The notes beneath the pieces were generated by a model. That model made no database searches. It was not told the origin of the DNA and saw only the letters and a list, made by a program, of their open reading frames with translations. A stretch of DNA of 64,000 nucleotides from JAJXWB01 sp037044955 (GTDB lineage: Bacteria; Pseudomonadota; Alphaproteobacteria; Rhizobiales; Beijerinckiaceae): NCBI GenBank assembly GCA_037044955.1, contig JBAOHX010000002.1:744001-808000 (forward strand). The letters run 5' to 3'. Below are positions 34,740 through 43,488 of the stretch, piece by piece (the stretch's first letter is position 1; every line of letters begins with the position of its first letter). The position numbers and the translations under genes were made by a program.

Positions 34740-35023
34740 GTGTCAGCCTCTTGGGGTTAATTCGGCCTTTGGGTTGGTCGGTTTTGCGCGCCGCGCCGCT
34801 TGGGCGCGGTCGCGCGTGGTTCAGCCGGCGCAGGTCGCTCGCAGTCGCGGGATCGGGCGTCGCGCGATGCTGCCGGTTCGACATGCGAAACGGCGTGGGC
34901 AGGGGCGCGGCGTTTCGGCGCGCCGAGCTCCGCAATTCTGCAAGACTGCGACAAGACCGCCCGCAAAGGGCCGGTTCAGCGCGAATGTCCGACAATTTTG
35001 CAACGCATTTCCTACTTTATCGT

Positions 35024-35052
35024 TTGACCGAGACGCTAGTTTGTGATCGATT
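35024..35052 (+). promoter_or_regulatory. Possible promoter for livGFHM
   Basis: TTGACC at 35024-35029 is followed after 17 bp by TCGATT at 35047-35052. The -35 is good and the -10 poor. It lies about 280 bp before livG, leaving a long leader. Confidence 0.3.
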
Positions 35053-35107
35053 TCAAGTCAACGAGAACGCGGCCGGGCCGCACGTCGATTTCGCAGGTGC
35101 GAACAAT

Positions 35108-35124
35108 GTTTCGTTTTGCGAAAC
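35108..35124. promoter_or_regulatory. Possible operator GTTTCG-n5-CGAAAC
   Basis: A 6-bp-arm inverted repeat (GTTTCG, TTTTG, CGAAAC) just downstream of the possible liv promoter. The position suits a repressor site, but no regulator is identified. Confidence 0.35.
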
Positions 35125-35328
35125 GGCGGATACGACAGGGAATGACGAAGGCGTCGCACGCCTCCCGCGTTCAGCGGGCGCGCGCTCAAGAACGCCGGGA
35201 CGGAAACGCGGACCGAGGGTGGAATTACGCATGAATTCTGTTGCCAGGGCAGGGCGCCGCGCGCCGACTTGCGCGTCGCGCTTGCGTCGCGCGCAAGGGG
35301 CGCACCGCGCGAAATCGGGAGACCGTTC

Positions 35329-36117
35329 ATGAGCAATGCGGCAGGCGGAGCGCCGCTGCTTGAAGTGCGCGATGTGGCTGTGCGGTTCGAGGGCATCGTC
35401 GCGCTCGACGGCGTGTCCTTCAAATTGCAGAAGGGGCAGGTGCTCGGGCTGATCGGTCCGAACGGCGCCGGCAAGACCACCATGTTCAACTGCCTGAGCC
35501 GGCTCTATACGCCGACCGAGGGCGACGTGCTGTTCGAGGGCGAAAGCATATTGCCGCGCCAGGCGCACGACATGGCGCAGATCGGCATCGGCCGCACGTT
35601 CCAGAACGTCGCGCTGTTCTCCCGCCTGACCGTGCGCGAGAACGTGCTGATCGGCGGTCATTCGCACACCAACAGCAATTTCTTCAACGACTCGCTGCGC
35701 CTCCCGGGCTCGCGCTCGGTCGAGCGGCAACTGGAGAAGACCGCGCTGGAGCTGATCGACTATCTGCATCTGGGCGACGTCGTCGACCGTCCGGTGGCGG
35801 GCCTGCCGTTCGGCACGCAGAAGCGCGTGGAGCTCGCGCGCGCGCTCGCCGCCTCGCCGAAGCTGCTGCTGCTGGACGAACCGGCCGGCGGCCTCAACCA
35901 CGACGAGGTGCACGAACTGGGCCGCCTCGTGAAGCAGATCCGCGACGACCGCAACGTGACCGTGCTGCTCGTCGAGCATCACATGGGTCTCGTCATGTCG
36001 ATCTCCGACAATGTCGTGGCGCTGAATTTCGGCAAGAAGATCGCGGAAGGCGCTCCCGACGTGGTGCGCAAGGACCCCGAACTGATCCGCGCCTATCTCG
36101 GCGGAGAAGCCGCATGA
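35329..36117 (+). CDS. livG: Branched-chain-type ABC transporter ATP-binding protein LivG
   Basis: About 262 residues. Walker A is G-P-N-G-A-G-K-T-T, and the signature region reads L-P-F-G-T-Q-K-R-V-E-L-A-R-A-L, a LivG-type variant of L-S-G-G-Q. Walker B is L-L-L-L-D-E-P-A-G-G-L, followed by the H-loop in V-L-L-V-E-H-H-M. The R-T-F-Q-N-V-A-L-F Q-loop is also typical. The ATG at 35329 has GGGAGACC upstream. It is the first gene of livGFHM, and its stop overlaps the livF start. The family imports branched-chain amino acids, amides, or aromatic and dicarboxylic acids in Rhizobiales. Confidence 0.93.
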   Translation: MSNAAGGAPLLEVRDVAVRFEGIVALDGVSFKLQKGQVLGLIGPNGAGKTTMFNCLSRLYTPTEGDVLFEGESILPRQAHDMAQIGIGRTFQNVALFSRLTVRENVLIGGHSHTNSNFFNDSLRLPGSRSVERQLEKTALELIDYLHLGDVVDRPVAGLPFGTQKRVELARALAASPKLLLLDEPAGGLNHDEVHELGRLVKQIRDDRNVTVLLVEHHMGLVMSISDNVVALNFGKKIAEGAPDVVRKDPELIRAYLGGEAA

Positions 36118-36827
36118 CCAAGCTGCTCGAAGTCAAGGGGCTGACGGCCGCCTACGGTCAGGTGCGCGTGCTGCACGGGCTGGATTTCAGCCTGGACGAA
36201 GGCGGCGTGACGACGCTGCTCGGCGCCAATGGCGCGGGCAAGACGACAACGCTGCGCGCCATCTGCGGCATGGTGAAGTCGGGCGGGGAAATCCTGTTCG
36301 AGGGCAAGAACATTCTCGGGCGCTCGACCGAGGACGTCGCCCGTCTCGGCGTCGCCCACATTCCGGAAGGGCGCGGCACTTTCACGCGCATGACGGTGGA
36401 GGAGAACCTGCAGCTCGGCGCGATCACGCGCAAGGACAGGCAGAACGTCGCAAAAGACATCGACAAGATGTACGACCACTTCCCGCGGCTGAAGCAGCGG
36501 CGCATGCAGCAGGCGGGCACGCTGTCGGGCGGCGAACAGCAGATGCTGTCGATCGCGCGCGCGCTGATGCTGCGCCCGCGGCTGATGCTGCTGGACGAGC
36601 CGTCCTTCGGCCTGGCGCCGCTGCTGGTGCGCGAAATGTTCGATATCCTCACCGCGCTCAATCGCGAGGAGAAGGCGTCCATGCTCATCGTCGAGCAGAA
36701 CGCCGCGCTCGCGCTCGGCATCGCGGACGAGGCCTATCTTCTCGAAACCGGTTCGATCGTCATGTCGGGCCCTGCGAAACAGATCGGGGCGGACGAGAAC
36801 GTGCGTCGCTCCTACCTCGGCTACTGA
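36114..36827 (+). CDS. livF: Branched-chain-type ABC transporter ATP-binding protein LivF
   Basis: A 237-residue ABC ATPase. Walker A is G-A-N-G-A-G-K-T-T, signature L-S-G-G-E-Q-Q-M-L-S-I-A-R-A-L, Walker B L-M-L-L-D-E-P-S-F-G-L-A-P and H-loop-region I-V-E-Q-N-A-A-L-A-L. The Y-G-Q-V-R-V-L-H-G-L A-loop region and the H-I-P-E-G-R-G-T-F segment are characteristic of LivF. It pairs with LivG to drive import. Start and stop overlap with livG by 4 bp and livH follows after 11 bp, so all are one operon. Confidence 0.94.
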   Translation: MTKLLEVKGLTAAYGQVRVLHGLDFSLDEGGVTTLLGANGAGKTTTLRAICGMVKSGGEILFEGKNILGRSTEDVARLGVAHIPEGRGTFTRMTVEENLQLGAITRKDRQNVAKDIDKMYDHFPRLKQRRMQQAGTLSGGEQQMLSIARALMLRPRLMLLDEPSFGLAPLLVREMFDILTALNREEKASMLIVEQNAALALGIADEAYLLETGSIVMSGPAKQIGADENVRRSYLGY

Positions 36828-36838
36828 GGAGGCCCGGT

Positions 36839-37717
36839 ATGGAGCTTCTTACCCAACAGGTCCTGGCGGGCATCTCGACGGGCGCGATCTACGCCTGCAT
36901 GGCGCTCGCCGTCGTGATGATCTACCAGGCGATCGACCATCTGAACTTCGCCCAGGGCGAAATGGCGATGTTCTCGACTTTCATCGCCTGGCAGTTGATC
37001 GAGAAGGGCGTGCCCTACTGGCTGGCCTTCATCATCACCGTCGTCGTCTCCTTCATCGGCGGCGTCGCCATCGAGCGCATCGTGTTCAAGCCGATCGAAC
37101 ATGCGCCCGTGCTCAGCCACGTGGTGATCTTCATCGCGCTCTATTCGGTCATCAATTCGATGGCCGGCTTCATCTGGGACTTCACGGTCAAGAGTTTCCC
37201 CTCGCCCTTCGGCTCCTCGCCGCTGTTCGGATCGACGCTGATCTCGTCGCACCAGGGCGGCATGGTGGCGGTGACGCTGGGGCTGCTGGTCCTGCTCTAC
37301 CTCTTCTTCAGTTACACGAGCGTGGGCCTGGCCATGCGCGCGGCGGCCGCCAATCCCGCCTCGGCGCGGCTCGTCGGCATTCGCGTGTCCTGGATGACGG
37401 CGCTCGGCTGGGGCATGGCGGCGGCGATCGGCTCGATCGGCGGCATGCTGATCGCGCCGGTCGTGTTCCTCGAACCGAACATGATGATCTCGATCCTGCT
37501 CTACGGTTTCGCGGGCGCCGTTCTCGGCGGCCTGACGAGCCCCGGCGGCGCGGTGCTCGGCGGCTTCGCCGTCGGCGTGATCGAGAATCTCGCCGGCACC
37601 TACATCCCGGTCATCGGCGCCGAACTCAAGCTGCCGATCGCGCTCGTGGTGATCGTGGTGGTGCTCGTCTTCAAACCCGCGGGCCTGTTCGGCCGCGTCG
37701 TCGTCTCGCGAGTCTGA
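36839..37717 (+). CDS. livH: Branched-chain-type ABC transporter permease LivH
   Basis: A 292-residue inner-membrane permease with about eight spans. The LivH signature regions are seen: the N-terminal Q-Q-V-L-A-G-I-S-T-G-A-I-Y, L-N-F-A-Q-G-E-M-A-M after the first span, and the cytoplasmic A-M-R-A-A-A-A-N-P-A-S-A-R-L-V-G-I loop that contacts the ATPases. GAGGAGG lies 6 bp before the ATG. It forms the translocation pore with LivM. Confidence 0.94.
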   Translation: MELLTQQVLAGISTGAIYACMALAVVMIYQAIDHLNFAQGEMAMFSTFIAWQLIEKGVPYWLAFIITVVVSFIGGVAIERIVFKPIEHAPVLSHVVIFIALYSVINSMAGFIWDFTVKSFPSPFGSSPLFGSTLISSHQGGMVAVTLGLLVLLYLFFSYTSVGLAMRAAAANPASARLVGIRVSWMTALGWGMAAAIGSIGGMLIAPVVFLEPNMMISILLYGFAGAVLGGLTSPGGAVLGGFAVGVIENLAGTYIPVIGAELKLPIALVVIVVVLVFKPAGLFGRVVVSRV

Positions 37718-37718
37718 C

Positions 37719-38774
37719 ATGTCCGCATCCGCTCACGAAGAAACCGTCGTCCATCACGACATCGGCGAATCGCCCGAAGGCGAGAACCGTCCCATGGCGC
37801 GCCCCGCCGCCCCCGCCGCGAACGCGGGGGTCGGCACGCGCCGCATCATCTTCCTCGTCTTTCTGGCGATCGCGCTGGTCCTGCCGGCCTTCGTCAAGAA
37901 TTTCGTGGTCTTCCAGTTCACGCAGACGATGGTCTACGCCATCGCCATCGTGGGCCTGAACCTCCTGACCGGCTTCAACGGCCAGTTCTCGCTCGGCCAT
38001 TCCGCCTTCTACGCGGTCGGCGCCTATACGGCGGCGATCATGATGGAGCACATGGGCGTCAGCTACGTCTGGACGCTGCCGGTGGCGGGCATCATCTGCT
38101 TCGTGCTCGGCTTCCTGTTCGGCCTGCCGGCGCTCAGACTCGACGGCGTCTATCTCGCGCTCGCGACCTTCGCGCTCGCCGCCGCCACGCCGCAGATCCT
38201 GAAGCTGTCGCCGCTCGAGCACTGGACCGGCGGCGTGCAGGGCATCGTCATCACCAAGCCGGACGCGCCCTTCGGACTGCCATTGAACCAGGACCAGTGG
38301 CTCTACTACTTCACCCTGATCGTCGGCGTGATCCTCTACATCGCCGCCAAGAACCTGGTGACGAGCCGCACCGGCCGCGCGCTGATGGCGATCCGCGACA
38401 ATCCGATCGCGGCGCGCTCGATGGGCGTGAACACCTCGCTCTACAAGGCGAGCGCGTTCGGCCTGTCGGCGCTCTACACCGGCATCGCCGGCGCGCTCGG
38501 CGCGATCATCGTGCAGTTCGTGGCGCCGGATTCGTTCACGCTGACGCTGTCGATCGGCTTCCTCGTCGGCCTCGTCGTCGGCGGCGTCGGCTGGCTGCCC
38601 GGCGCGCTGTTCGGCGGCGCCTTCCTGCTGTTCGTGCCGAACATTGCGGAAGGCGTGTCGAAGGGGCTTTCGGGCGCGGTCTACGGCCTGCTGCTGATCG
38701 CGATCATCTACGTCATGCCGTCGGGCCTCGCCGGCTTCATCCAGGCGGTGGTCGGCAAGCTGCGCGGCAAGTAA
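37719..38774 (+). CDS. livM: Branched-chain-type ABC transporter permease LivM
   Basis: A 351-residue permease. A polar N-terminal extension of about 40 residues (His/Glu, then Pro/Ala-rich) precedes the first span. LivM motifs follow: N-L-L-T-G-F-N-G-Q-F-S-L-G-H, a cytoplasmic A-I-R-D-N-P-I-A-A-R-S-M-G-V loop and G-G-V-G-W-L-P-G-A-L-F-G. It starts 1 bp after the livH stop and is followed by a strong terminator. The cognate periplasmic binding protein gene, often adjacent, is not in the window. Confidence 0.94.
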   Translation: MSASAHEETVVHHDIGESPEGENRPMARPAAPAANAGVGTRRIIFLVFLAIALVLPAFVKNFVVFQFTQTMVYAIAIVGLNLLTGFNGQFSLGHSAFYAVGAYTAAIMMEHMGVSYVWTLPVAGIICFVLGFLFGLPALRLDGVYLALATFALAAATPQILKLSPLEHWTGGVQGIVITKPDAPFGLPLNQDQWLYYFTLIVGVILYIAAKNLVTSRTGRALMAIRDNPIAARSMGVNTSLYKASAFGLSALYTGIAGALGAIIVQFVAPDSFTLTLSIGFLVGLVVGGVGWLPGALFGGAFLLFVPNIAEGVSKGLSGAVYGLLLIAIIYVMPSGLAGFIQAVVGKLRGK

Positions 38775-38782
38775 AGTGGACG

Positions 38783-38800
38783 GCGAGCCTTCAGGCTCGC
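38783..38800. repeat. 8-bp perfect hairpin after livM
   Basis: GCGAGCCT, a 2-nt TC loop and AGGCTCGC. There is no T-run. It is related in sequence to the terminator stem that follows. Confidence 0.6.
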
Positions 38801-38814
38801 ATCGTCTGGACACG

Positions 38815-38848
38815 GGACTGCGAGCCTGACGGCTCGCGGTCCTTTTTT
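38815..38848 (+). terminator. Intrinsic terminator of livGFHM
   Basis: A GC-rich stem, GGACTGCGAGCC pairing with GGCTCGCGGTCC around a 4-nt TGAC loop, is followed directly by six T. It separates the liv operon from the malate/tartrate dehydrogenase gene, which begins 16 bp later. Confidence 0.85.
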
Positions 38849-38864
38849 CTTCGAGGAGACGCCC

Positions 38865-39932
38865 ATGTCGCGCAGCTATCGCATCGCCGTCATTCCGGGC
38901 GACGGCATCGGCAAGGAGACGACGCCCGAAGGCGTGCGCGTGCTCGAACGGGCGGCGAAGAAATTCGGGTTCGAGCTGAAGCAGGACTGGTTCGATTTCT
39001 CGAGCTACGACTATTTCGCGAAACACGGCCGCATGCTGCCGGAGGACTGGAAGGAGAAGATCGGCAAGCATGACGCCATCTTCTTCGGCGCGGTCGGCTG
39101 GCCGGAGAAGATCGCCGACCACGTCTCGCTGTGGGGCTCGCTGCTGCTGTTCCGGCGCGAGTTCGACCAGTACGTGAACCTGCGGCCCGTGAAACTCATG
39201 CCGGGCGTGCCGTGCCCGCTCGCCGGCCGCAAGCCCGGCGACATCGACTTCTATGTCGTGCGCGAAAACACCGAGGGCGAATATTCATCCATCGGCGGGC
39301 GCATGTTCGGCGGCACCGAGCGCGAATTCGTCGTGCAGGAAACGGTGATGACGCGCACCGGCGTCGACCGCATCCTCAAATTCGCCTTCGATCTCGCGCA
39401 GCGCCGGCCGAAGAAGCACCTGACGTCGGCCACCAAGTCGAACGGCATTTCCATCACCATGCCCTATTGGGACGAGCGCGTGGAAGAGATGGCGAAAGCC
39501 TATCCGGACGTGAAGTGGGACAAGTATCACATCGACATTCTGACCGCGCATTTCGTGCTGAACCCGGACAGGTTCGACGTGGTGGTGGCGTCAAATCTCT
39601 TCGGCGACATTCTCTCCGATCTGGGGCCGGCCTGCGCCGGCACGATCGGCATCGCGCCGTCGGCCAACATCAGCGGCGGCGCCTTCCCCTCGCTGTTCGA
39701 GCCGGTGCACGGCTCGGCGCCCGACATTGCGGGACAGGGGATCGCCAATCCGATCGGGCAGATCTGGTCGGGCGCGATGATGCTCGAACATCTCGGCGAG
39801 CGGGAAGCGGCGGCCGAAATCGTCAATGCGATCGAACGCTCGCTCGCCGAACGCACGCTGCGCACGCGCGATCTCGGCGGCAATGCCGATACGGTCGCCT
39901 GCGGCAAGGCGATCACGGAGGCGCTGGGATAG
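38865..39932 (+). CDS. dmlA: D-malate/tartrate dehydrogenase (decarboxylating), isocitrate-dehydrogenase family
   Basis: A 355-residue enzyme of the beta-decarboxylating dehydrogenase family, which oxidises a 2-hydroxy acid with NAD+ and Mg/Mn and releases CO2. Seen: I-P-G-D-G-I-G-K-E at the N-terminus, W-G-S-L-L-L-F-R-R-E-F-D-Q-Y-V-N-L-R-P, D-F-Y-V-V-R-E-N-T-E-G-E-Y-S, A-T-K-S-N-G, N-L-F-G-D-I-L-S-D-L-G-P, and H-G-S-A-P-D-I near 285. These match DmlA/TtuC more closely than LeuB or Icd. GAGGAGAC lies before the ATG. Whether malate or tartrate is preferred cannot be told. It comes after the liv terminator and so likely has separate control. Confidence 0.9.
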   Translation: MSRSYRIAVIPGDGIGKETTPEGVRVLERAAKKFGFELKQDWFDFSSYDYFAKHGRMLPEDWKEKIGKHDAIFFGAVGWPEKIADHVSLWGSLLLFRREFDQYVNLRPVKLMPGVPCPLAGRKPGDIDFYVVRENTEGEYSSIGGRMFGGTEREFVVQETVMTRTGVDRILKFAFDLAQRRPKKHLTSATKSNGISITMPYWDERVEEMAKAYPDVKWDKYHIDILTAHFVLNPDRFDVVVASNLFGDILSDLGPACAGTIGIAPSANISGGAFPSLFEPVHGSAPDIAGQGIANPIGQIWSGAMMLEHLGEREAAAEIVNAIERSLAERTLRTRDLGGNADTVACGKAITEALG

Positions 39933-40004
39933 GTTTCTCGGCGCTCGCGCCGATGCCCGGGGCGCGTTCGCTGAAGCCGGTCTTTTCGGGCGTTCGGGGG
40001 CGTC

Positions 40005-40265
40005 ATGACACAGCCGAATTTCATCAGCCGCATTCGCAACGCTCAATGGCCCGTCCAGGCCAACAACGACGGCAAGGATTATTTTATCTTCCAGATTCTC
40101 GACGATCAGGGGGGCGCCGCTGATGTTCTGTACCACGACATGGCGCTGCATGGCGCGCCGGACCTGATCGAAAAAGTCGCCAAGGCCTGGATCGAGAAGC
40201 GGAAGCTGAAAATCTGGCTGAGCGACACGCTCAACAAGAAGGTCGGCAAGGTCGAACTCGCCTGA
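40005..40265 (+). CDS. Conserved-looking small protein of unknown function
   Basis: An 86-residue soluble protein, M-T-Q-P-N-F-I-S-R-I-R-N-A-Q-W-P at the start, then a mixed alpha/beta pattern with D-Y-F-I-F-Q-I-L-D and a C-terminal Lys-rich strand (K-L-K-I-W-L-S). Codon use matches the surroundings and it has a clear ATG, but no domain is recognised. Confidence 0.6.
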   Translation: MTQPNFISRIRNAQWPVQANNDGKDYFIFQILDDQGGAADVLYHDMALHGAPDLIEKVAKAWIEKRKLKIWLSDTLNKKVGKVELA

Positions 40266-40377
40266 CAGCGAGGCCCCAAAGCATATCCCGCAAAAGTCGC
40301 AGGTTTTTGCGACAAGGGCATGCGACGAAAACGACAGGACAAAGCGCGTCACGCGCTTGCGTGGGAACGTGACGCGC

Positions 40378-40807
40378 TCACTCGCCCGGCGGAACGTCAA
40401 ACTCGTCGTAATTGAGTTCGAGCGACCTGCGCGCCTTGATGTCGACATAGACGATCACGCCGCGTCCGGAATTCGACGAAGGCGAACGAGTGCCAGCCGT
40501 TCGCCTCGCCCATCTGCGCGTAGAGCTTGTTGAAGAAGCGGTCGTTGACGCCGACCAGCGGCTCGGCGGGCAGGGCGACGGTGAAGATCGGATAGATATT
40601 GGCGTTGCACAATTCGACCTTCTGGATGTCGACGCGGGCGCGCTCCATCACCTTGCGGGTCGGATGCGACCACGTCCCGAGATCGAGCGTGCGGCAGTCG
40701 CGCGCCTTTTCCGTGTAGAGCGCGGTCGCTTCGAGCGGCGCCGCGTCGAGCGCGCCGGCCGAGGTCAGCGCAAGAACGACGGCGGCGAGGCTGGCGGTCC
40801 TGAACAT
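40378..40807 (-). CDS. Small secreted protein of unknown function (apparent frameshift near 40467)
   Basis: A 142-residue protein if one base is removed. It has a typical Sec signal peptide (M-F-R-T-A-S-L-A-A-V-V-L-A-L, A-G-A-L-D-A-A), Cys in A-R-D-C-R-T-L and L-C-N-A-N-I-Y, and a mixed beta body. The GGGAGG 9 bp before the ATG at 40805-40807 fixes the start. At 40466-40469 the plus strand reads TCCGGA where TCCGA would restore V-E-F-G-R-G-V-I-V-Y-V-D-I-K and carry the frame to the TGA at 40378-40380. Without correction the last 30 residues are Arg-rich nonsense. No domain is recognised. Confidence 0.65.
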
Positions 40808-40995
40808 GTTCTGCGGCCTCCCTGCGCGACTATTGTTGAAGTCTGCCACATTTTTGCGCGCGGCGATCTGCTCTGGCGCAAACGCCCGCCGCCCTGCGCG
40901 GTGGGCGGAATATGGGCCATGCGCGGACGGCGTTTGCGCCGGTTCGCTGTGCGAGGCAATCTGCGCTTCGGAGCATTTGGGATCTGCGGGAGCGC

Positions 40996-41776
40996 ATGAG
41001 CGAGAATCTTCACGTCGAAATCAAGGACGGCGTCGCCGAGGTGACGCTGAACCGGCCGCGCCAGCGCAATGCGCTGACCATTTCCATGTACGAGCGGCTG
41101 CTCGGCTTTTGCGAGAAGGCGGCGCGCGATTCCGCGCTGCGCGCCGTGCTGATCACGGGGGCGGGCGACAAGGCTTTCGCCGCCGGCACCGACATCGCCG
41201 AGTTCCATACGGTGAGGACGGCGGACGACGGGCTCGCCTACGAGGCGAAGATCGAGCGCGTGCTGTCCGCGCTGGAGACGCTCTCCGTGCCGACGATCGC
41301 CGCGATCTCGGGCGCCTGCACGGGCGGCGGCGCGGCGATCGCCGCCTGCTGCGACCTGCGCATCGCCACGCGCTCCATGAAGTTCGGATTTCCGATCGCG
41401 CGCACGCTCGGCAATTGCCTCTCGGTCGCCAATTACGCGCGTCTTTCCCATCTCATCGGGCCCGCGCGCGTGAAGGACCTGTTCTTCACCGCGCGGCTGA
41501 TGGAAGCCGACGAGGCTTTGTCGGTGCGGCATCGTGAACGAGCTGGTCGACGATCACGCGACGCTGATGCGCCGCGCGCGCGAAATGACGGCGACGGTGG
41601 CGGGCCATGCGCCGCTGACGCTGCGCGCGACGAAGGAGGCCTTGCGCCGCATCGCCGCCGCGCAGACGCTGCCGCCCGACGACGATCTCGTCGGCCTGTG
41701 CTACGGCTCGCAGGATTTTCGCGAGGGCATCGACTCGTTTCTCGCCAAGCGTCCGCCGCAATGGAAGGGACGCTGA
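40996..41776 (+). CDS. Enoyl-CoA hydratase/isomerase family protein (apparent frameshift near 41523)
   Basis: 259 residues if one base is removed. Crotonase oxyanion segments are A-G-D-K-A-F-A-A-G-T-D and S-G-A-C-T-G-G-G-A-A-I. The Glu positions read differently from classical hydratases. At 41521-41530 TCGGTGCGGC should read TCGTGCGGC to continue L-S-C-G-I-V-N-E-L-V-D-D. The piece from 41534 onwards is in the other frame and ends at the TGA 41774-41776. GGGAG lies 4-5 bp before the ATG at 40996. A CoA-transferase gene follows after 3 bp, so both act on the same acyl-CoA in one operon. Confidence 0.8.
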
Positions 41777-41779
41777 GGG

Positions 41780-42978
41780 ATGCAGCGTCTCTTCGACGGG
41801 CTGAAAGTCATCGATTGCGCGAGCTTCATCGCCGCGCCGGCGGCGGCGACCGTGCTGTCGGATTTCGGCGCCGATGTCGTCAAGATCGAGCCGCCGACCG
41901 GCGACGCCTATCGCCAGACGGCCTCCGCGCCGGGGCAGCCGGCGACCGAGCACAATTTCCCGTGGATCGTGGACGCGCGCAACAAGCGCAGCCTCGCGGT
42001 CGATCTCGCGAGCGTCGAGGGCAAGGAAATATTGCGCCGGCTGGCGGCGGGCGCGGACGTGTTCATCACCAATTATCCCGCGCCGGTGCGCAAGAAGCTC
42101 GGCTTCGATTTCGCGACGCTCGAGGCGCTCAATCCGCGCCTGATCTACGCCTCGTTCACGGGCTACGGCGACAGGGGCGCGGAGGCGGACAAGCCGGGCT
42201 TCGACACGACGGCCTGGTGGGCGCGCTCGGGCATGATGGACGCCGTGCGCGCCGCCGGCAGCCCGCCCGCGCGCTCCACCGGCGGCATGGGCGACCACCC
42301 GTCTTCGCTCGCGGTGCTCTCGGGCATACTGATGGCGCTCTATCGGCGCGAGAAGACGGGGCAGGGCGGCGGAAGTCACGTCCTCGCTCATCGCCAACGG
42401 CGTATGGGCCAACGCCTTTCTGGTGCAGGCGGCGCTGTGCGGCGCCGTGTTTCCGGAACGAAAGCCGCGCGAACATGCGAGCAATGCGCTGGCGACCTTC
42501 TATCAATGCCGCGACGGGCAATGGCTGATCCTGTCGATCCACAACGAGGATCGACTGTGGCCGGAGCTGGTCGCCTGTCTCGAACGGCCGGAGCTTGCGG
42601 GCGATCCGCGCTTCGCGACCAAGCCGGACCGGCAGGCGAACGCGCGCGCGCTGATCGACGAAATGGACGCCGCCTTCGCGCAAGCGCGACCGCAGCGACT
42701 GGCGCGCGCGCCTCAATGCGCGCGGCATATTGTTCGAGATCGTGGCGCCGGTGACCGACGTGCCCGCCGACCGCCAAGCGCTCGAGAACGACATTCTCGT
42801 TCCCTTCGTCGACAGCGATCTGAAGACGGTGAATTCGCCGTTCTGGATCAGCGGCGAGACGAAGGTCGCGCCGCGCATGGCGCCGGCGCTCGGCCAGCAC
42901 AGCGACGAGATCTTGCGCGAGATCGGATATGGCGCGGACGAGATCGCGCGCATGCGCGGCGCGAAGGCGATTGTCTAG
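41780..42978 (+). CDS. CaiB/BaiF family CoA-transferase (two apparent frameshifts)
   Basis: 398 residues when one base is removed at about 42370-42374 and one at about 42682-42685, which is the usual length of family III CoA-transferases. They move CoA between carboxylic acids by a ping-pong mechanism through an Asp-CoA intermediate. Seen: D-F-G-A-D-V-V-K-I-E-P-P, S-F-T-G-Y-G-D-R-G, K-P-G-F-D (likely catalytic Asp), and after the first shift L-I-A-N-G-V-W, then D-P-R-F-A-T. The third segment, from about 42690, reads V-A-P-V-T-D-V and ends E-I-A-R-M-R-G. All three segments belong together. Substrate unknown. Confidence 0.82.
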
Positions 42979-42982
42979 CATG

Positions 42983-43148
42983 CTGCTGAAAAAGTCTCAT
43001 TCTTGCGGCCATGCTTCGAGACGGCCGCTTTCGCGGCCTCCTCAGCATGAAGGTTTGTGTTTGCAAGACAAAACAGTAGCCCTCACCCTGAGGAGGCGCT
43101 GAAAGCGCCGTCTCGAAGGGCGAGGGCGGGCCGGATGTTTTTCAGCAG
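42983..43148. repeat. 166-bp MITE-like inverted-repeat element
   Basis: Outer perfect 11-bp inverted repeats CTGCTGAAAAA (42983-42993) and TTTTTCAGCAG (43138-43148) enclose inner arms TTCGAGACG-n-GGCCTCCTCAG and CTGAGGAGG-n-CGTCTCGAA. The centre is unpaired. It has no coding capacity. It lies between convergent genes. Confidence 0.7.
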
Positions 43149-43159
43149 TCTGCTGGAGA

Positions 43160-43429
43160 TCATTTCGGCTCGATCTTGCGGCCGTCCTTTTCCCGCGCCG
43201 GCGGGATGACGGGCGTGCGCGCCGAACTGTCGTGCGGCGGATCGGTCTTCATGTTGGGGTCGACGTTGGCGGGCGGCTGAATGACGCCCTTGCCCTTTTC
43301 CTGCACGTTGCCGCGCGCTTCGGGGGCTGCGTCCTTGACCTCGGGCGGGTTCATCTCGGCGGCCAAGGCCGGCTGGAGCGTCGCGGTCAGGGCGAGGGCG
43401 AGCAGGGCTCTGCGAACGGCGTAGCGCAT
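43160..43429 (-). CDS. Small secreted/periplasmic Pro-rich protein
   Basis: 89 residues. A Sec signal peptide (M-R-Y-A-V-R-R-A-L-L-A-L-A-L, cleavage near A-L-A-A) is followed by a polar, Pro/Lys-rich stretch without cysteines or a known domain. ATG at 43427-43429. It ends at the edge of the MITE-like element. Codon use is like its neighbours. Probably an unstructured periplasmic protein, with unknown role. Confidence 0.55.
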   Translation of the reverse strand: MRYAVRRALLALALTATLQPALAAEMNPPEVKDAAPEARGNVQEKGKGVIQPPANVDPNMKTDPPHDSSARTPVIPPAREKDGRKIEPK

Positions 43430-43488
43430 GGACGGCTCCGATGATCCTGCATCGGAAACCGCCCCGCGCGCATCGGGTTCCCTGCCGC

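Larger units (their letters stand above)
34740..35328. other. Long divergent intergenic region upstream of pimC-like and livG
   Basis: A 589-bp gap with no convincing gene. It is GC-rich near the pimC start. It becomes AT-richer from 35000 to 35130, where a possible promoter and the GTTTCG/CGAAAC inverted repeat lie. Open frames that cross it have no ribosome site and odd Arg-rich composition. It may contain a lost or unrecognised regulator gene, but I see no trace of a domain. Confidence 0.5.

Noticed and set aside
34751..35332. 193-codon plus-strand frame upstream of livG
   Set aside because: Arg-rich, no domain, no ribosome site, overlaps the likely promoter.
40912..42528. 538-codon frame as one fused crotonase/other protein
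   Set aside because: After the extra base at 41523 the sequence becomes Arg/Ala-rich nonsense, while the correct frame for the crotonase end and CoA-transferase is open.
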